Below are positions 26,271 through 33,869 of a stretch of 64,000 bases of DNA, in pieces (the stretch's first letter is position 1; every line of letters starts with the position of its first letter). A model generated the notes under the pieces. It was not told where the DNA came from and ran no database searches. It worked only from the letters and a program-made list of their open reading frames with translations. The position numbers were made by a program, and so were the translations under genes. Source of the stretch: Mesorhizobium_K marinum (GTDB lineage Bacteria > Pseudomonadota > Alphaproteobacteria > Rhizobiales > Rhizobiaceae); assembly GCF_040813715.1 (NCBI RefSeq), contig NZ_JBFOCH010000008.1; one strand, written 5' to 3'.

Positions 26271-27044
26271 ATGTCCGAGCTTCTCGCAAATCCCTGGTTC
26301 TACGCAGCCGCCGTGCCGGCCGTGATCCTGGCCGGCCTGTCCAAGGGCGGGTTCGGCGGCGCCATGGGCTTCGTGGGCGTTCCCCTGATGGCGCTGGTCA
26401 TCAGCCCGGTGCAGGCGGCGGCGATCCTGCTGCCCATCCTGGTGCTGATGGACATCGTGTCGTTGTGGACCTGGCGCGGCGTCTATGACCGCGCGACCCT
26501 CGCCGTCATGCTGCCGGGATCGCTACTCGGCATCGGTCTCGGCTGGATGACGGCGGCCATGGTGACGGCCGACATGATCCGCTTCCTCGTCGGGGCGATC
26601 GCCATCGTCTTCGTCGGGCGCTGGCTCTACCAACTGGCGCGGCACGGCGCGAACCATGTGGCGAAGCCAAGCCGCGTCGCGGGCTCGTTCTGGGGGGCCG
26701 TTGCCGGCTTCACCAGTTTCGTCGCCCATGTCGGGGGGCCGCCGTTCCAGGTCTACGCGCTGCCGCTCCGGATGGATCCCAAGGTCTTCACGGGAACCAG
26801 CGTGATCTTCTTCGCGATCACCAACGCCATCAAGCTCGTTCCCTACTCCCTGCTTGGCCAATTCGATGCGACCAACCTGGCGGCTTCGGCCGTTCTGATG
26901 CCGATCGCACCCGTCGCAACCCTTGCCGGCGCATGGCTCGTGCGACGGATGCGGCCGGAGATTTTCTACCCGTTTACCTATTGCACGGTGGCCGTCATCG
27001 CGGTGAAGCTGATTTACGACGGCGTGCTCGACGTGCTCCATTGA
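26271..27044 (+). CDS. TauE/SafE family sulfite or organosulfonate exporter-like permease
   Basis: A 257-residue membrane protein with about eight hydrophobic segments. Family repeats are AVILAGLSKGGFGGAMGFVGVPLMAL at the start and GAVAGFTSFVAHVGGPPFQVYALP in the second half. ATG 26271 (MSELLANPWF) is chosen because the upstream reading is not membrane-like. The family exports sulfite, sulfoacetate or related anions; the substrate here is unknown. It is 50 bp upstream of the acyl-CoA synthetase and may be co-transcribed. Confidence 0.87.
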   Translation: MSELLANPWFYAAAVPAVILAGLSKGGFGGAMGFVGVPLMALVISPVQAAAILLPILVLMDIVSLWTWRGVYDRATLAVMLPGSLLGIGLGWMTAAMVTADMIRFLVGAIAIVFVGRWLYQLARHGANHVAKPSRVAGSFWGAVAGFTSFVAHVGGPPFQVYALPLRMDPKVFTGTSVIFFAITNAIKLVPYSLLGQFDATNLAASAVLMPIAPVATLAGAWLVRRMRPEIFYPFTYCTVAVIAVKLIYDGVLDVLH

Positions 27045-27094
27045 CGTCCGGCGCGAAGGCCGGTCATGTGGGGCGAAAGCCCGGGCGAGGAACG

Positions 27095-28735
27095 ATGACC
27101 AATCCCTACGAACAGGATCTCGATCGCCAGCCGGCGAATTTCCAGCCGCTGACGCCGATCACCTATCTCGAGCGCGCGGCCATGACCTATCCGGACCGCC
27201 TCGCCATCGTCCACGGCGCACAGCGCATCAGCTACGGCGACTTCTGGCGCCGCTCCCGCCAGCTTGCATCGGCTCTTGTCGGGCACGGCATCGGCAAGGG
27301 CGACACCGTGACCGCCATGCTGTCCAACACGCCGCCGATGCTGGAGGCCCATTTCGGCGTGCCGATGGTCAAGGCTGTGCTGCACTCGGTGAACACCCGG
27401 CTCGACGCCGCGGTCATCGCGTTCCAGCTCGACCACGCCGAGACAAAGGTGCTGATCGTCGACCGCGAGTTTTCCGGCGTCATGCGCGAGGCGCTGGCGC
27501 TTGCAAAGGCGAAGCCGCTCGTCATCGACTATGACGATCCCGACTATCCGGCGGACGCGCCCTACCCCAAGGGCGAGCGCATCGGCAGCGTGGACTACGA
27601 GGACTTCGTCGCGGGCGGCGATCCCGACTTCGCGTGGTCGATGCCCGACGACGAATGGAATGCGCTGTCGCTCAACTATACATCGGGCACGACCGGCAAC
27701 CCGAAGGGCGTCGTCTATCATCATCGAGGCGCGGCGCTGATGGCCTACGCCAACACCATCCACGCCGGCATGGGCAAGAACTGCGTATATCTCTGGACGT
27801 TGCCGATGTTCCACTGCAACGGCTGGTGCTTTCCGTGGACGCTTGCGCTGCAGGGCGGGACGCATGTCTGCCTGCGCTGGGTGAGGCCGAAGCCGATCTA
27901 CGACGCCATCGCCGACCACGGCGTCACGCATCTCTGCGGCGCGCCGATCGTCATGTCGGTGCTGATCAACGCGAAGGCCGAGGACAAGCGCGACTTCGCC
28001 CAGACGGTGACGTTCAACACGGCCGCCGCGCCGCCGCCGGAGGCGGTGCTGGCCGGCATGGCCGACGCCGGCTTCGCGGTCACGCATCTCTACGGCCTGA
28101 CGGAGACCTACGGACCGGCGGTCGTCAACGAATGGAACGAAGCCTGGGACGCGCTCGACCGCGATGCGCGGTCGGCCAGGAAGGCCAGGCAGGGCGTGCG
28201 ATACGCGCCGCTCGAGGGCCTGACGGTGATGGACCCTGAGACGATGACCGAGACGCCGGCCGACGGCGAGACGCTCGGCGAGGTCATGTTCCGGGGCAAC
28301 ATCGTCATGAAGGGTTATCTGAAGAACAGGAAAGCCACCGACGAGGCCTTCGCCGGAGGCTGGTTCCATTCCGGCGACCTCGGCGTCATGCATCCGGACG
28401 GATACATCCAGCTCAAGGACCGGTCGAAGGACATCATCATCTCCGGCGGCGAGAACATCTCGTCCATCGAGGTCGAGGATGCGCTCTACAAGCATCCGGC
28501 CGTCGCGACCTGCGGCGTGGTGGCCCGCGACGACGAGAAGTGGGGCGAGGTGCCGGTCGCCTATGTCGAGCTGAAGCCGGACGCCGCCGCCTCGGAGGAG
28601 GAGATCATTGCCCACTGCCGGGCGCTGCTCGCCCGGTTCAAGGTGCCGAAGGCGGTCATCTTCGCCGAAATCCCCAAGACCTCGACCGGCAAGATCCAGA
28701 AGTTCAAGCTTCGCGGGCTCGCCCAGGGCGGCTGA
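27095..28735 (+). CDS. Acyl-CoA synthetase (AMP-forming)
   Basis: A 546-residue ANL-superfamily ligase. The P-loop is NYTSGTTGNPKGVVYHH (about residue 192), then TLPMFHCNGWCFPW, HLYGLTETYGP, FHSGDLGVMHPDGYIQLKDRSKDIIISGGENISS and the catalytic lysine in PKTSTGKIQKFKLR. The FHCNGWC segment is typical of medium-chain and DmdB-like (methylmercaptopropionyl-CoA) ligases. It activates a carboxylate to its CoA thioester through an acyl-AMP. The specific acid is not deducible. ATG 27095 follows GGGCGAGGAACG. Confidence 0.9.
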   Translation: MTNPYEQDLDRQPANFQPLTPITYLERAAMTYPDRLAIVHGAQRISYGDFWRRSRQLASALVGHGIGKGDTVTAMLSNTPPMLEAHFGVPMVKAVLHSVNTRLDAAVIAFQLDHAETKVLIVDREFSGVMREALALAKAKPLVIDYDDPDYPADAPYPKGERIGSVDYEDFVAGGDPDFAWSMPDDEWNALSLNYTSGTTGNPKGVVYHHRGAALMAYANTIHAGMGKNCVYLWTLPMFHCNGWCFPWTLALQGGTHVCLRWVRPKPIYDAIADHGVTHLCGAPIVMSVLINAKAEDKRDFAQTVTFNTAAAPPPEAVLAGMADAGFAVTHLYGLTETYGPAVVNEWNEAWDALDRDARSARKARQGVRYAPLEGLTVMDPETMTETPADGETLGEVMFRGNIVMKGYLKNRKATDEAFAGGWFHSGDLGVMHPDGYIQLKDRSKDIIISGGENISSIEVEDALYKHPAVATCGVVARDDEKWGEVPVAYVELKPDAAASEEEIIAHCRALLARFKVPKAVIFAEIPKTSTGKIQKFKLRGLAQGG

Positions 28736-28883
28736 CGCGGGTCGATTGCGCGCGCCTGCAGATGCCGCAGCGGCATCTTTCAGGTAACTTCAGGGAATCG
28801 GCAGACGGTCGCGACGGCATGGTCCTGAAACCAAGCCGGCGCTACACGGCGGGCCGATAGGACAATCACCTGAGGGGGCAACC

Positions 28884-29291
28884 ATGCAAGGCGTAGCACG
28901 CAACTTCTTCACCCTGGCCGTCATCTACTCGATCCTGGGCATGATGCTCGGACTTTCGATGGCGATGAGCCAGGACCATACGCAACTGCCGACCCACGCG
29001 CACATCATGGTGCTGGGCTGGATCATGTCGTCCGTCTTCGCGTTCTTCTACCATCTCGTGCCTGCGGCGCGGAATTCGCGCCTGTCGACCATCCATTTCT
29101 GGGCAGCCGCCGTCAGCAGCATCGTGATGCTGGTTACGCTGTTCATGTTCTACGGCGGCAATGCCGCCATCGAACCGGTGCTCGGCATCGCGTCGCTGGT
29201 CTATTTCGCGGCGACGATGCTGTTCGCATTCATCGCGCTGCGCGCGCTCTGGGGCGGCGAGGCGGCCGGTGCGAGGGCGACCGCCCGCTGA
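28884..29291 (+). CDS. Small four-helix membrane protein, heme-copper-oxidase subunit I-like
   Basis: A 135-residue protein with four hydrophobic segments. TLAVIYSILGMMLGLSMAMS, then HTQLPTHAHIMVLGWIMSSV and FAFFYHLVPA, recall small proteins often annotated as cytochrome-c-oxidase-like. Their helices resemble part of cbb3-type subunit I, with a His pair (THAHIM) that might bind heme. ATG 28884 follows GAGGGGGCAACC. No other oxidase gene is near. Function unknown; the relationship is by pattern only. Confidence 0.7.
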   Translation: MQGVARNFFTLAVIYSILGMMLGLSMAMSQDHTQLPTHAHIMVLGWIMSSVFAFFYHLVPAARNSRLSTIHFWAAAVSSIVMLVTLFMFYGGNAAIEPVLGIASLVYFAATMLFAFIALRALWGGEAAGARATAR

Positions 29292-29345
29292 ACCCGATTT
29301 TTCTCTGATTTGGGCAGGCGCGGTAACCCGCCATTAAGCTTTACG

Positions 29346-29458
29346 AGCGTTTACTGTGCGTATCCAGTGATCTGGATTCTTACCGAGTGGCTGGAGCCAC
29401 TTCGTTTGACGCCTCCCTGTTAAACTCCTGAGAGCCGCCCTCTAGCGGCTCTTTTTTT
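29346..29458 (+). ncRNA. Candidate trans-acting small RNA with three hairpins
   Basis: The 366-bp gap before rcdA holds a compact structured element with no ORF. It has hairpin 1, ATCCAG-TGAT-CTGGAT (29362-29377); hairpin 2, AGTGGC-TGGA-GCCACT (29386-29401); an unpaired linker with CCTCCC and ACTCCTGA (anti-Shine-Dalgarno-like); and a terminator hairpin ending in seven T. TTGGGC (29310) and ATTAAG (29333), 17 bp apart, may be a promoter, giving about 113 nt. The plan resembles rhizobial alpha-r sRNAs such as the alpha-r14 type, but I cannot confirm family membership. The 5' end is approximate. Confidence 0.55.
29431..29458 (+). terminator. Strong Rho-independent terminator
   Basis: AGAGCCGC (29431-29438) pairs with GCGGCTCT (29445-29452) around a 6-nt loop and runs into seven T (29452-29458). 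It lies 140 bp after the nearest upstream CDS, which fits an independent short transcript better than read-through of that gene. Confidence 0.88.
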
Positions 29459-29511
29459 GTGCCGCAGGGCGGCGCACGGTCGGGTTTCGCCGGCCGCCCC
29501 GGGCTCGATCG

Positions 29512-29526
29512 TTAACCCTTTATTAA
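29512..29526 (+). promoter_or_regulatory. CtrA binding box upstream of rcdA
   Basis: TTAA-CCCTTTA-TTAA is an exact match to the alphaproteobacterial CtrA consensus TTAA-N7-TTAA. It lies 132 bp before the rcdA start. In Caulobacter rcdA transcription depends on CtrA, so the site has a natural role here. Confidence 0.65.
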
Positions 29527-29657
29527 ACATATGCTTGCGTTGAACTGTCGGCAGGCGCATTTTCCCCGCGATCGTCGTAGGGGGGTCGCCGGCGACGATG
29601 CGGCGGCTTGGTGGTGGGCCGTTTGCGCGATCGAAGGCAGTGCAGGGGCGTTGGATC

Positions 29658-30185
29658 ATGAGTGAGCCGTCGAAGGACAGCAAGACGATCAAGCTCGCCG
29701 AGCGGCGGGTCTTCTCGCAGTCGTTCAAGCCGCTCTACAACGAAGGCATGACCCTGGTCGAGCACGCGGCGGAATACCTCGACGGCGAAGGACGCAGCGA
29801 GGCCAAGAAGCTGTCGCGGCTCGCGGCCACTCTCTACGCGGCGGAATCGATGCGGCTGACCACGCGACTGATGCAGATCGCGTCCTGGCTGCTGCTGCAG
29901 CGCGCGGCCAACTCCGGCGAGATGAGCCGCGACCAGGTCGCCACGGAAAAGGCCAAGGTCAGGCTGGACACGGCGTCGGCGCATGCGGACGCGACCGGCT
30001 GGGCCGAGTTGCCGAAACCCTTCGTCGATCTGGTGAACCGGTCGCTGAGCCTGCAAGCGCTCGTACGACGCATGGACGACGAGATCTACGGCAAGAACAC
30101 AGTGGTCCCCCTCTCCGGCGCGCGCAGCCCGAACCCCGTCTCGGACCAGATCACGCTTCTGAACACCGCCTTCGCCCGAGGCTGA
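29658..30185 (+). CDS. rcdA: RcdA (DUF1465), adaptor for CtrA proteolysis
   Basis: A 175-residue all-helical protein. Family motifs are FSQSFKPLYNEGMTLVEHAAEYLDG (about 18-42), AATLYAAESMRLTTRLMQIASWLLLQRA and PFVDLVNRSLSLQALVRRMD. In Caulobacter RcdA is a polar adaptor that helps ClpXP degrade CtrA together with CpdR and PopA. ATG 29658 (MSEPSKDSK) is the likely start. A perfect CtrA box upstream suggests a feedback loop. A CGCCCGAGG...CCTCGGGCG stem (30173-30199) overlaps its stop but lacks a T-run. Confidence 0.88.
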   Translation: MSEPSKDSKTIKLAERRVFSQSFKPLYNEGMTLVEHAAEYLDGEGRSEAKKLSRLAATLYAAESMRLTTRLMQIASWLLLQRAANSGEMSRDQVATEKAKVRLDTASAHADATGWAELPKPFVDLVNRSLSLQALVRRMDDEIYGKNTVVPLSGARSPNPVSDQITLLNTAFARG

Positions 30186-30236
30186 GCCTGCCTCGGGCGG
30201 CGCCGGGCCGATCCTCGACGCCCGAAACCTGTGGGT

Positions 30237-30251
30237 GTTTCCTATTTGTTC
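30237..30251 (+). promoter_or_regulatory. Near-consensus LexA (SOS) box upstream of ruvC
   Basis: GTTT-CCTATTT-GTTC matches the alphaproteobacterial LexA box GTTC-N7-GTTC in seven of eight fixed positions. It lies 45 bp before the ruvC start in an AT-rich patch. SOS control of ruv genes is established in other bacteria. Confidence 0.45.
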
Positions 30252-30295
30252 ACATAGTGCTGTCAATGGTGCCGCGCCGTACCTAGAGTGGAACC

Positions 30296-30820
30296 ATGGC
30301 TCAGGCGATTCGCATCATCGGCATAGACCCGGGACTGAGGCGCACCGGCTGGGGCGTGCTGGAGGCGTCGGGAAATTCCCTGCGCTTCGTCGCCGCCGGC
30401 ACGGTGAAATCCAGCGACAAGGCCGCGCTCGCCTTTCGGCTCAGGCAGTTGCATGACGGGCTGCGCGAAGTGCTCGACCGCCAGGCGCCGGACGAGGCCG
30501 CCGTCGAGCAGACCTTCGTCAACAAGGATGCGGTGGCGACGCTGAAGCTTGGCCAGGCGCGGGGGATCGCGATGCTGGTGCCGGCGCTTGCCGGCATCGA
30601 AGTCGCGGAATACGCGCCGAACGCCGTCAAGAAGGCGGTCATCGGCACGGGGCACGGCGAGAAGCAGCAGATCCACATGATGGTGAAGGTGCTGATGCCA
30701 AAGGCGGTGATCGACAGCGAGCATGCGGCCGACGCGCTGGCAATCGCCGTCTGCCACGCGCACCATATGCAGAGCCCCGCGGCACGCCTGGCTCGGGCGG
30801 TTGCCGGGGCGGCGGCTTGA
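30296..30820 (+). CDS. ruvC: Crossover junction endodeoxyribonuclease RuvC
   Basis: A 174-residue Holliday-junction resolvase. The first catalytic Asp is in IIGIDPGLRRTGWGVL (D11), the Glu in VEQTFVNKDAVATLKLGQARG (about 70), and the C-terminal acidic pair in EHAADALAIAVCHAH (about 142-145). It cuts junctions symmetrically on RuvAB. ATG 30296 is the first of the ruv operon, and ruvA follows after 10 bp. A near-consensus LexA site lies upstream. Confidence 0.96.
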   Translation: MAQAIRIIGIDPGLRRTGWGVLEASGNSLRFVAAGTVKSSDKAALAFRLRQLHDGLREVLDRQAPDEAAVEQTFVNKDAVATLKLGQARGIAMLVPALAGIEVAEYAPNAVKKAVIGTGHGEKQQIHMMVKVLMPKAVIDSEHAADALAIAVCHAHHMQSPAARLARAVAGAAA

Positions 30821-30830
30821 GAGCGGCGGC

Positions 30831-31451
30831 ATGATCGGCAAGCTGAAGGGCACCGTCGATGAAATCGGCGACGACCATTGCACCGTCGACGTCCACGGCG
30901 TCGGCTACGTCGCGCACTGCTCGGCGCGCACGCTGGCGCAGATGCCCGGCCCGGGCGAGGCGGTGACGCTGTTCATCGAGACTTATGTCCGCGAAGACAT
31001 GATCCGTCTCTACGGCTTTCAGTCGGCGCTGGAGCGCGAGTGGTTCCGCCTGTTGATGAACAACGTTCAGGGCGTCGGCGCCAAGGTGGCGCTGGCCGTG
31101 CTGTCCACGCTGGCGCCGCCCGACTTGGCCAACGCGATCGCGCTGCGCGACATCGCAACGGTGAGCCGCGCGCCGGGCGTCGGCAAGAAGGTCGCGGAAC
31201 GCATCGTCACCGAACTCAAGAACAAGGCGCCGGCCTTCGCAGGAGCGGCCTCGGGCACCATCGGGCTCAAGCAGGAGCTCGGCGACGGCGTTGCGCCCGC
31301 GCCCGTGGCGGACGCCGTCTCGGCGCTGGTCAATCTCGGTTATTCCAGAGACATCGCCGCCAACGCCATCGCTGCTGCGATGAAGGGCGCCGGCGAAGGT
31401 GCGGATTCCTCCAAGCTGATCCGGCTTGGGCTGAAGGAGCTGGCGCGGTGA
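30831..31451 (+). CDS. ruvA: Holliday junction branch migration protein RuvA
   Basis: A 206-residue protein starting MIGKLKGTVDEIGDDHCTVD. It has the OB-fold domain I, two helix-hairpin-helix motifs (LLMNNVQGVGAKVALAVLS and RAPGVGKKVAERIVTELKNK) and domain III at the C-terminus (ALVNLGYSRDIAANAI). It forms the tetramer that holds the junction and loads RuvB. In most bacteria ruvB follows directly; here a vapBC cassette of about 0.9 kb (including assembly repeat) lies between them. Confidence 0.96.
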   Translation: MIGKLKGTVDEIGDDHCTVDVHGVGYVAHCSARTLAQMPGPGEAVTLFIETYVREDMIRLYGFQSALEREWFRLLMNNVQGVGAKVALAVLSTLAPPDLANAIALRDIATVSRAPGVGKKVAERIVTELKNKAPAFAGAASGTIGLKQELGDGVAPAPVADAVSALVNLGYSRDIAANAIAAAMKGAGEGADSSKLIRLGLKELAR

Positions 31452-31456
31452 CTTCC

Positions 31457-31497
31457 TTGCCAGCCAACATATTCCTTACTATTTTGTCGGGTAAGGA
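31457..31497 (+). promoter_or_regulatory. Promoter and autoregulatory operator of vapBC
   Basis: TTGCCA (31457-31462) and TATTTT (31480-31485), 17 bp apart, look like a sigma-70 promoter. A perfect inverted repeat, TCCTTAC (31473-31479) with GTAAGGA (31491-31497), brackets the -10 and covers the AAGGAG ribosome binding site. The AT-rich patch stands out from the GC-rich flanks. VapBC complexes usually repress their own promoter through such dyads. Confidence 0.5.
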
Positions 31498-31787
31498 GAA
31501 CGCCTCATGGGAATGATCGGAAGCGTTACGTCCAAGGGACAGACCACTATCCCGAAGGAAGTCAGAGATCAGCTCGGCTTGCAAACCGGCACGCGGATCG
31601 AGTGGATCGTAGAGGGTGGGAAGGCGACGGTTCGTCCGCNAAGGAGGGCGCCTCATGGGAATGATCGGAAGCGTTACGTCCAAGGGACAGACCACGATCC
31701 CGAAGGAAGTCAGAGATCAGCTCGGCTTGCAAACCGGCACGCGGATCGAGTGGATCGTAGAGGGTGGGAAGGCGACGGTTCGTCCGC
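31493..31787 (+). repeat. Assembly-derived direct repeat at the start of vapB, N at 31640
   Basis: 31493-31639 and 31641-31787 match with three differences: two in the leader before the ATG and one silent ACT/ACG. The 148-bp offset breaks the first copy's frame at the N. The second copy continues into the full antitoxin. Confidence 0.85.
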
Positions 31788-31951
31788 GCAAGCTGAGGGC
31801 GGTCGACCTCGCCGGCATCCTGCACCGGCCGGGCATGAAACCGGTGTCGGTCGAGGAGATGGACAAGGCGATCGGCCGCGCTGTCGCGGAAGACGACGAG
31901 CGGATCAAGCGCGAATGGAATGACGCGTTCGCCAAGGAAAAGCGCAGGTGA
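31655..31951 (+). CDS. vapB: AbrB/MazE-type antitoxin (VapB)
   Basis: A 98-residue protein whose first 45 residues form a swapped-hairpin AbrB DNA-binding domain (VTSKGQTTIPKEVRDQLGL, then GTRIEWIVEGGKATVRP). A C-terminal part should wrap the toxin. AAGGAGGGCGCCTC precedes ATG 31655. The stop overlaps the toxin GTG by four bases. A truncated copy at 31507-31639 is the assembly repeat. It should neutralise the PIN toxin and repress its own promoter. Confidence 0.88.
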   Translation: MGMIGSVTSKGQTTIPKEVRDQLGLQTGTRIEWIVEGGKATVRPRKLRAVDLAGILHRPGMKPVSVEEMDKAIGRAVAEDDERIKREWNDAFAKEKRR

Positions 31952-32340
31952 TCGGCGTCGATACAAACGTGCTGGTTCGGCTGTTTACGGCGGACGACGC
32001 GGAGCAGCATGGGAAAGCGCTGGATTTCTTCCGGGAAAGATCGGCCAACAGCCCAGCATTCGTCAGCGCGGTCACGATTGCAGAGACGATCCGGGTGCTG
32101 AGGCTGACCTACGGGTTCAGCCATGACGAGATTCTCGGCGTCCTGCTGACGCTGCTTGAGACGGACGACTTCGTGCTGGATGGCGGCGAGGCCTTGCGCG
32201 CCGCACGGGACGCTGACAAGTCGGCCCTGCTGGCCGATTTTCTGGTCGCGCTTCTCGGCAGGCAAGCCGGATGCTCGCATAGCGTGACTTTCGACCAAAA
32301 GGCTGCGAAGGCGGTTCCCTCGATGGAACTACTCGCGTGA
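31948..32340 (+). CDS. vapC: PIN-domain ribonuclease toxin (VapC)
   Basis: A 130-residue PIN protein. The first catalytic Asp is in MIGVDTNVLVRLFTADD (D5), a conserved Glu in TIAETIRVL (about 46), an acidic residue in FLVALLGRQAGC after ADF (about 95) and the last in VTFDQKAAK (about 117), so the active site looks intact. The start is GTG 31948 overlapping the vapB stop. Its stop overlaps the ruvB GTG start by four bases, so ruvB translation may depend on reading through this toxin gene. Confidence 0.88.
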   Translation: MIGVDTNVLVRLFTADDAEQHGKALDFFRERSANSPAFVSAVTIAETIRVLRLTYGFSHDEILGVLLTLLETDDFVLDGGEALRAARDADKSALLADFLVALLGRQAGCSHSVTFDQKAAKAVPSMELLA

Positions 32341-33377
32341 GCCTCGCCCCCCGCCTCATAACCCCTGAAAAGCGCGGCGAAGACGTTGACCAGTCGCTGC
32401 GGCCGCAGTCGCTCGACGACTTCGTCGGGCAGGCCGCGGCCCGCGCCAACCTCAAGGTGTTCATCGAGGCGGCGAAGGGGCGCGGCGAAGCGCTCGACCA
32501 TGTCCTGTTCGTCGGGCCACCCGGCCTGGGAAAGACCACGCTGGCGCAGATCATGGCGCGCGAACTCGGCGTCAATTTCCGCTCGACGTCGGGACCGGTG
32601 ATCGCCAAGGCCGGCGATCTCGCCGCGCTGCTCACCAATCTCGAGGAGCGCGACGTCCTGTTCATCGACGAGATCCACCGGCTCAATCCGGCCGTCGAGG
32701 AAATCCTCTACCCGGCGATGGAGGACTACCAGCTCGACCTCATCATCGGCGAGGGGCCGGCGGCACGCTCGGTCAAGATCGATCTCGCGAGGTTCACCCT
32801 GGTCGCGGCGACCACGCGGCTCGGTCTGCTGACCAATCCGCTGCGCGACCGCTTCGGCATTCCGGTCAGGCTCAACTTCTATTCGGTCGAGGAGCTTGAA
32901 CAGATCGTGCGGCGCGGCGCGCGCATCCTGGGCCTTCCGCTCGGCGACGATGGAGCGCAGGAGATCGCGCGGCGCGCCCGCGGGACGCCGCGCATCGCCG
33001 GCAGGCTGCTGCGGCGGGTGCGGGACTTCGCTTCGGTCGCCGGCGTCGACCACGTGACCCGCAAGGTGGCCGACGAGGCGCTCCTGCGGCTGGAAGTGGA
33101 TGCGCTCGGCCTCGACCAGCTCGACCGCCGCTATCTCAGCATGATCGCGACGAATTTCGGCGGCGGTCCGGTCGGCATCGAAACAATTGCGGCCGGCCTG
33201 TCTGAGCCGCGCGACGCGATCGAGGACATCATCGAGCCGTATCTCATCCAGCAAGGCTTCATCCAGCGCACGCCGCGCGGGCGGGTGATGACCGCGAACG
33301 CCTGGCGGCATCTCGGGCTCGAGGCGCCAAAGGACATCGCGCAGCAGCAGATCGCGCTGTTCCAGGACGAGGACTGA
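32337..33377 (+). CDS. ruvB: Holliday junction branch migration ATPase RuvB
   Basis: A 346-residue AAA+ motor. Walker A is VGPPGLGKTTLAQ (about 58-70), Walker B LFIDEIHRLN, sensor 1 LVAATTRLGLLTNPLRDRFG, and a C-terminal winged helix (TPRGRVMTANAWRHL). The start is GTG 32337, overlapping the vapC stop as GTGA. The GTG start with 4-bp overlap is unusual for the ruv operon and follows from the inserted toxin-antitoxin pair. ybgC begins 1 bp after its stop. Confidence 0.95.
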   Translation: MSLAPRLITPEKRGEDVDQSLRPQSLDDFVGQAAARANLKVFIEAAKGRGEALDHVLFVGPPGLGKTTLAQIMARELGVNFRSTSGPVIAKAGDLAALLTNLEERDVLFIDEIHRLNPAVEEILYPAMEDYQLDLIIGEGPAARSVKIDLARFTLVAATTRLGLLTNPLRDRFGIPVRLNFYSVEELEQIVRRGARILGLPLGDDGAQEIARRARGTPRIAGRLLRRVRDFASVAGVDHVTRKVADEALLRLEVDALGLDQLDRRYLSMIATNFGGGPVGIETIAAGLSEPRDAIEDIIEPYLIQQGFIQRTPRGRVMTANAWRHLGLEAPKDIAQQQIALFQDED

Positions 33378-33378
33378 C

Positions 33379-33840
33379 GTGACCGAGGAAGAAGCACAGG
33401 CGGCCGGACTGTCGGGCGAACTCACGCCGTTCGGACACCGGCTGCTGGCCCGCGTCTACTACGCGGACACCGATTTTTCGGGCGTCGTGTACCATGCGCG
33501 CTACCTCGAATTCCTTGAACGCGGTCGCTCCGACTACCTGCGGCTGGCGGGCGTGCGCCATACCGAGCTTGCCGATGGCCTGCGCGGCGAAAGGATCGTC
33601 TGGGTCGTCAGGCGCATGGAAATCGACTTCGTGAGACCGGCGCGCATGGACGACGTCCTTGCCGTCGAGACGCGGACGGAAAAGATCTCCGGCGCCCGGA
33701 TCTTCATGGCGCAGCAGATCGTCCGAGGCGGCCAGACCCTGATCTCGGCCCGGGTCGAGGCGGCCATCATCGGCGAGAACGGTCGCCCCAAACGCTTTCC
33801 GGACGAGTGGCTGGACGCCTTCCTGCCATCCGGCGGCTGA
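33379..33840 (+). CDS. ybgC: Tol-Pal-associated acyl-CoA thioesterase YbgC
   Basis: A 153-residue hot-dog fold thioesterase. The active-site Asp and substrate loop are in RVYYADTDFSGVVYHARYLEFLERGRS (about 28-54). YbgC hydrolyses acyl-CoA and is the usual first gene of Tol-Pal clusters. The start is GTG 33379, 1 bp after ruvB, so it probably belongs to the ruv transcript. A 239-bp gap with a large inverted repeat separates it from tolQ. Confidence 0.92.
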   Translation: MTEEEAQAAGLSGELTPFGHRLLARVYYADTDFSGVVYHARYLEFLERGRSDYLRLAGVRHTELADGLRGERIVWVVRRMEIDFVRPARMDDVLAVETRTEKISGARIFMAQQIVRGGQTLISARVEAAIIGENGRPKRFPDEWLDAFLPSGG

Positions 33841-33869
33841 CGGTATCGACGCAGGTCAGCAAGGCTGTC

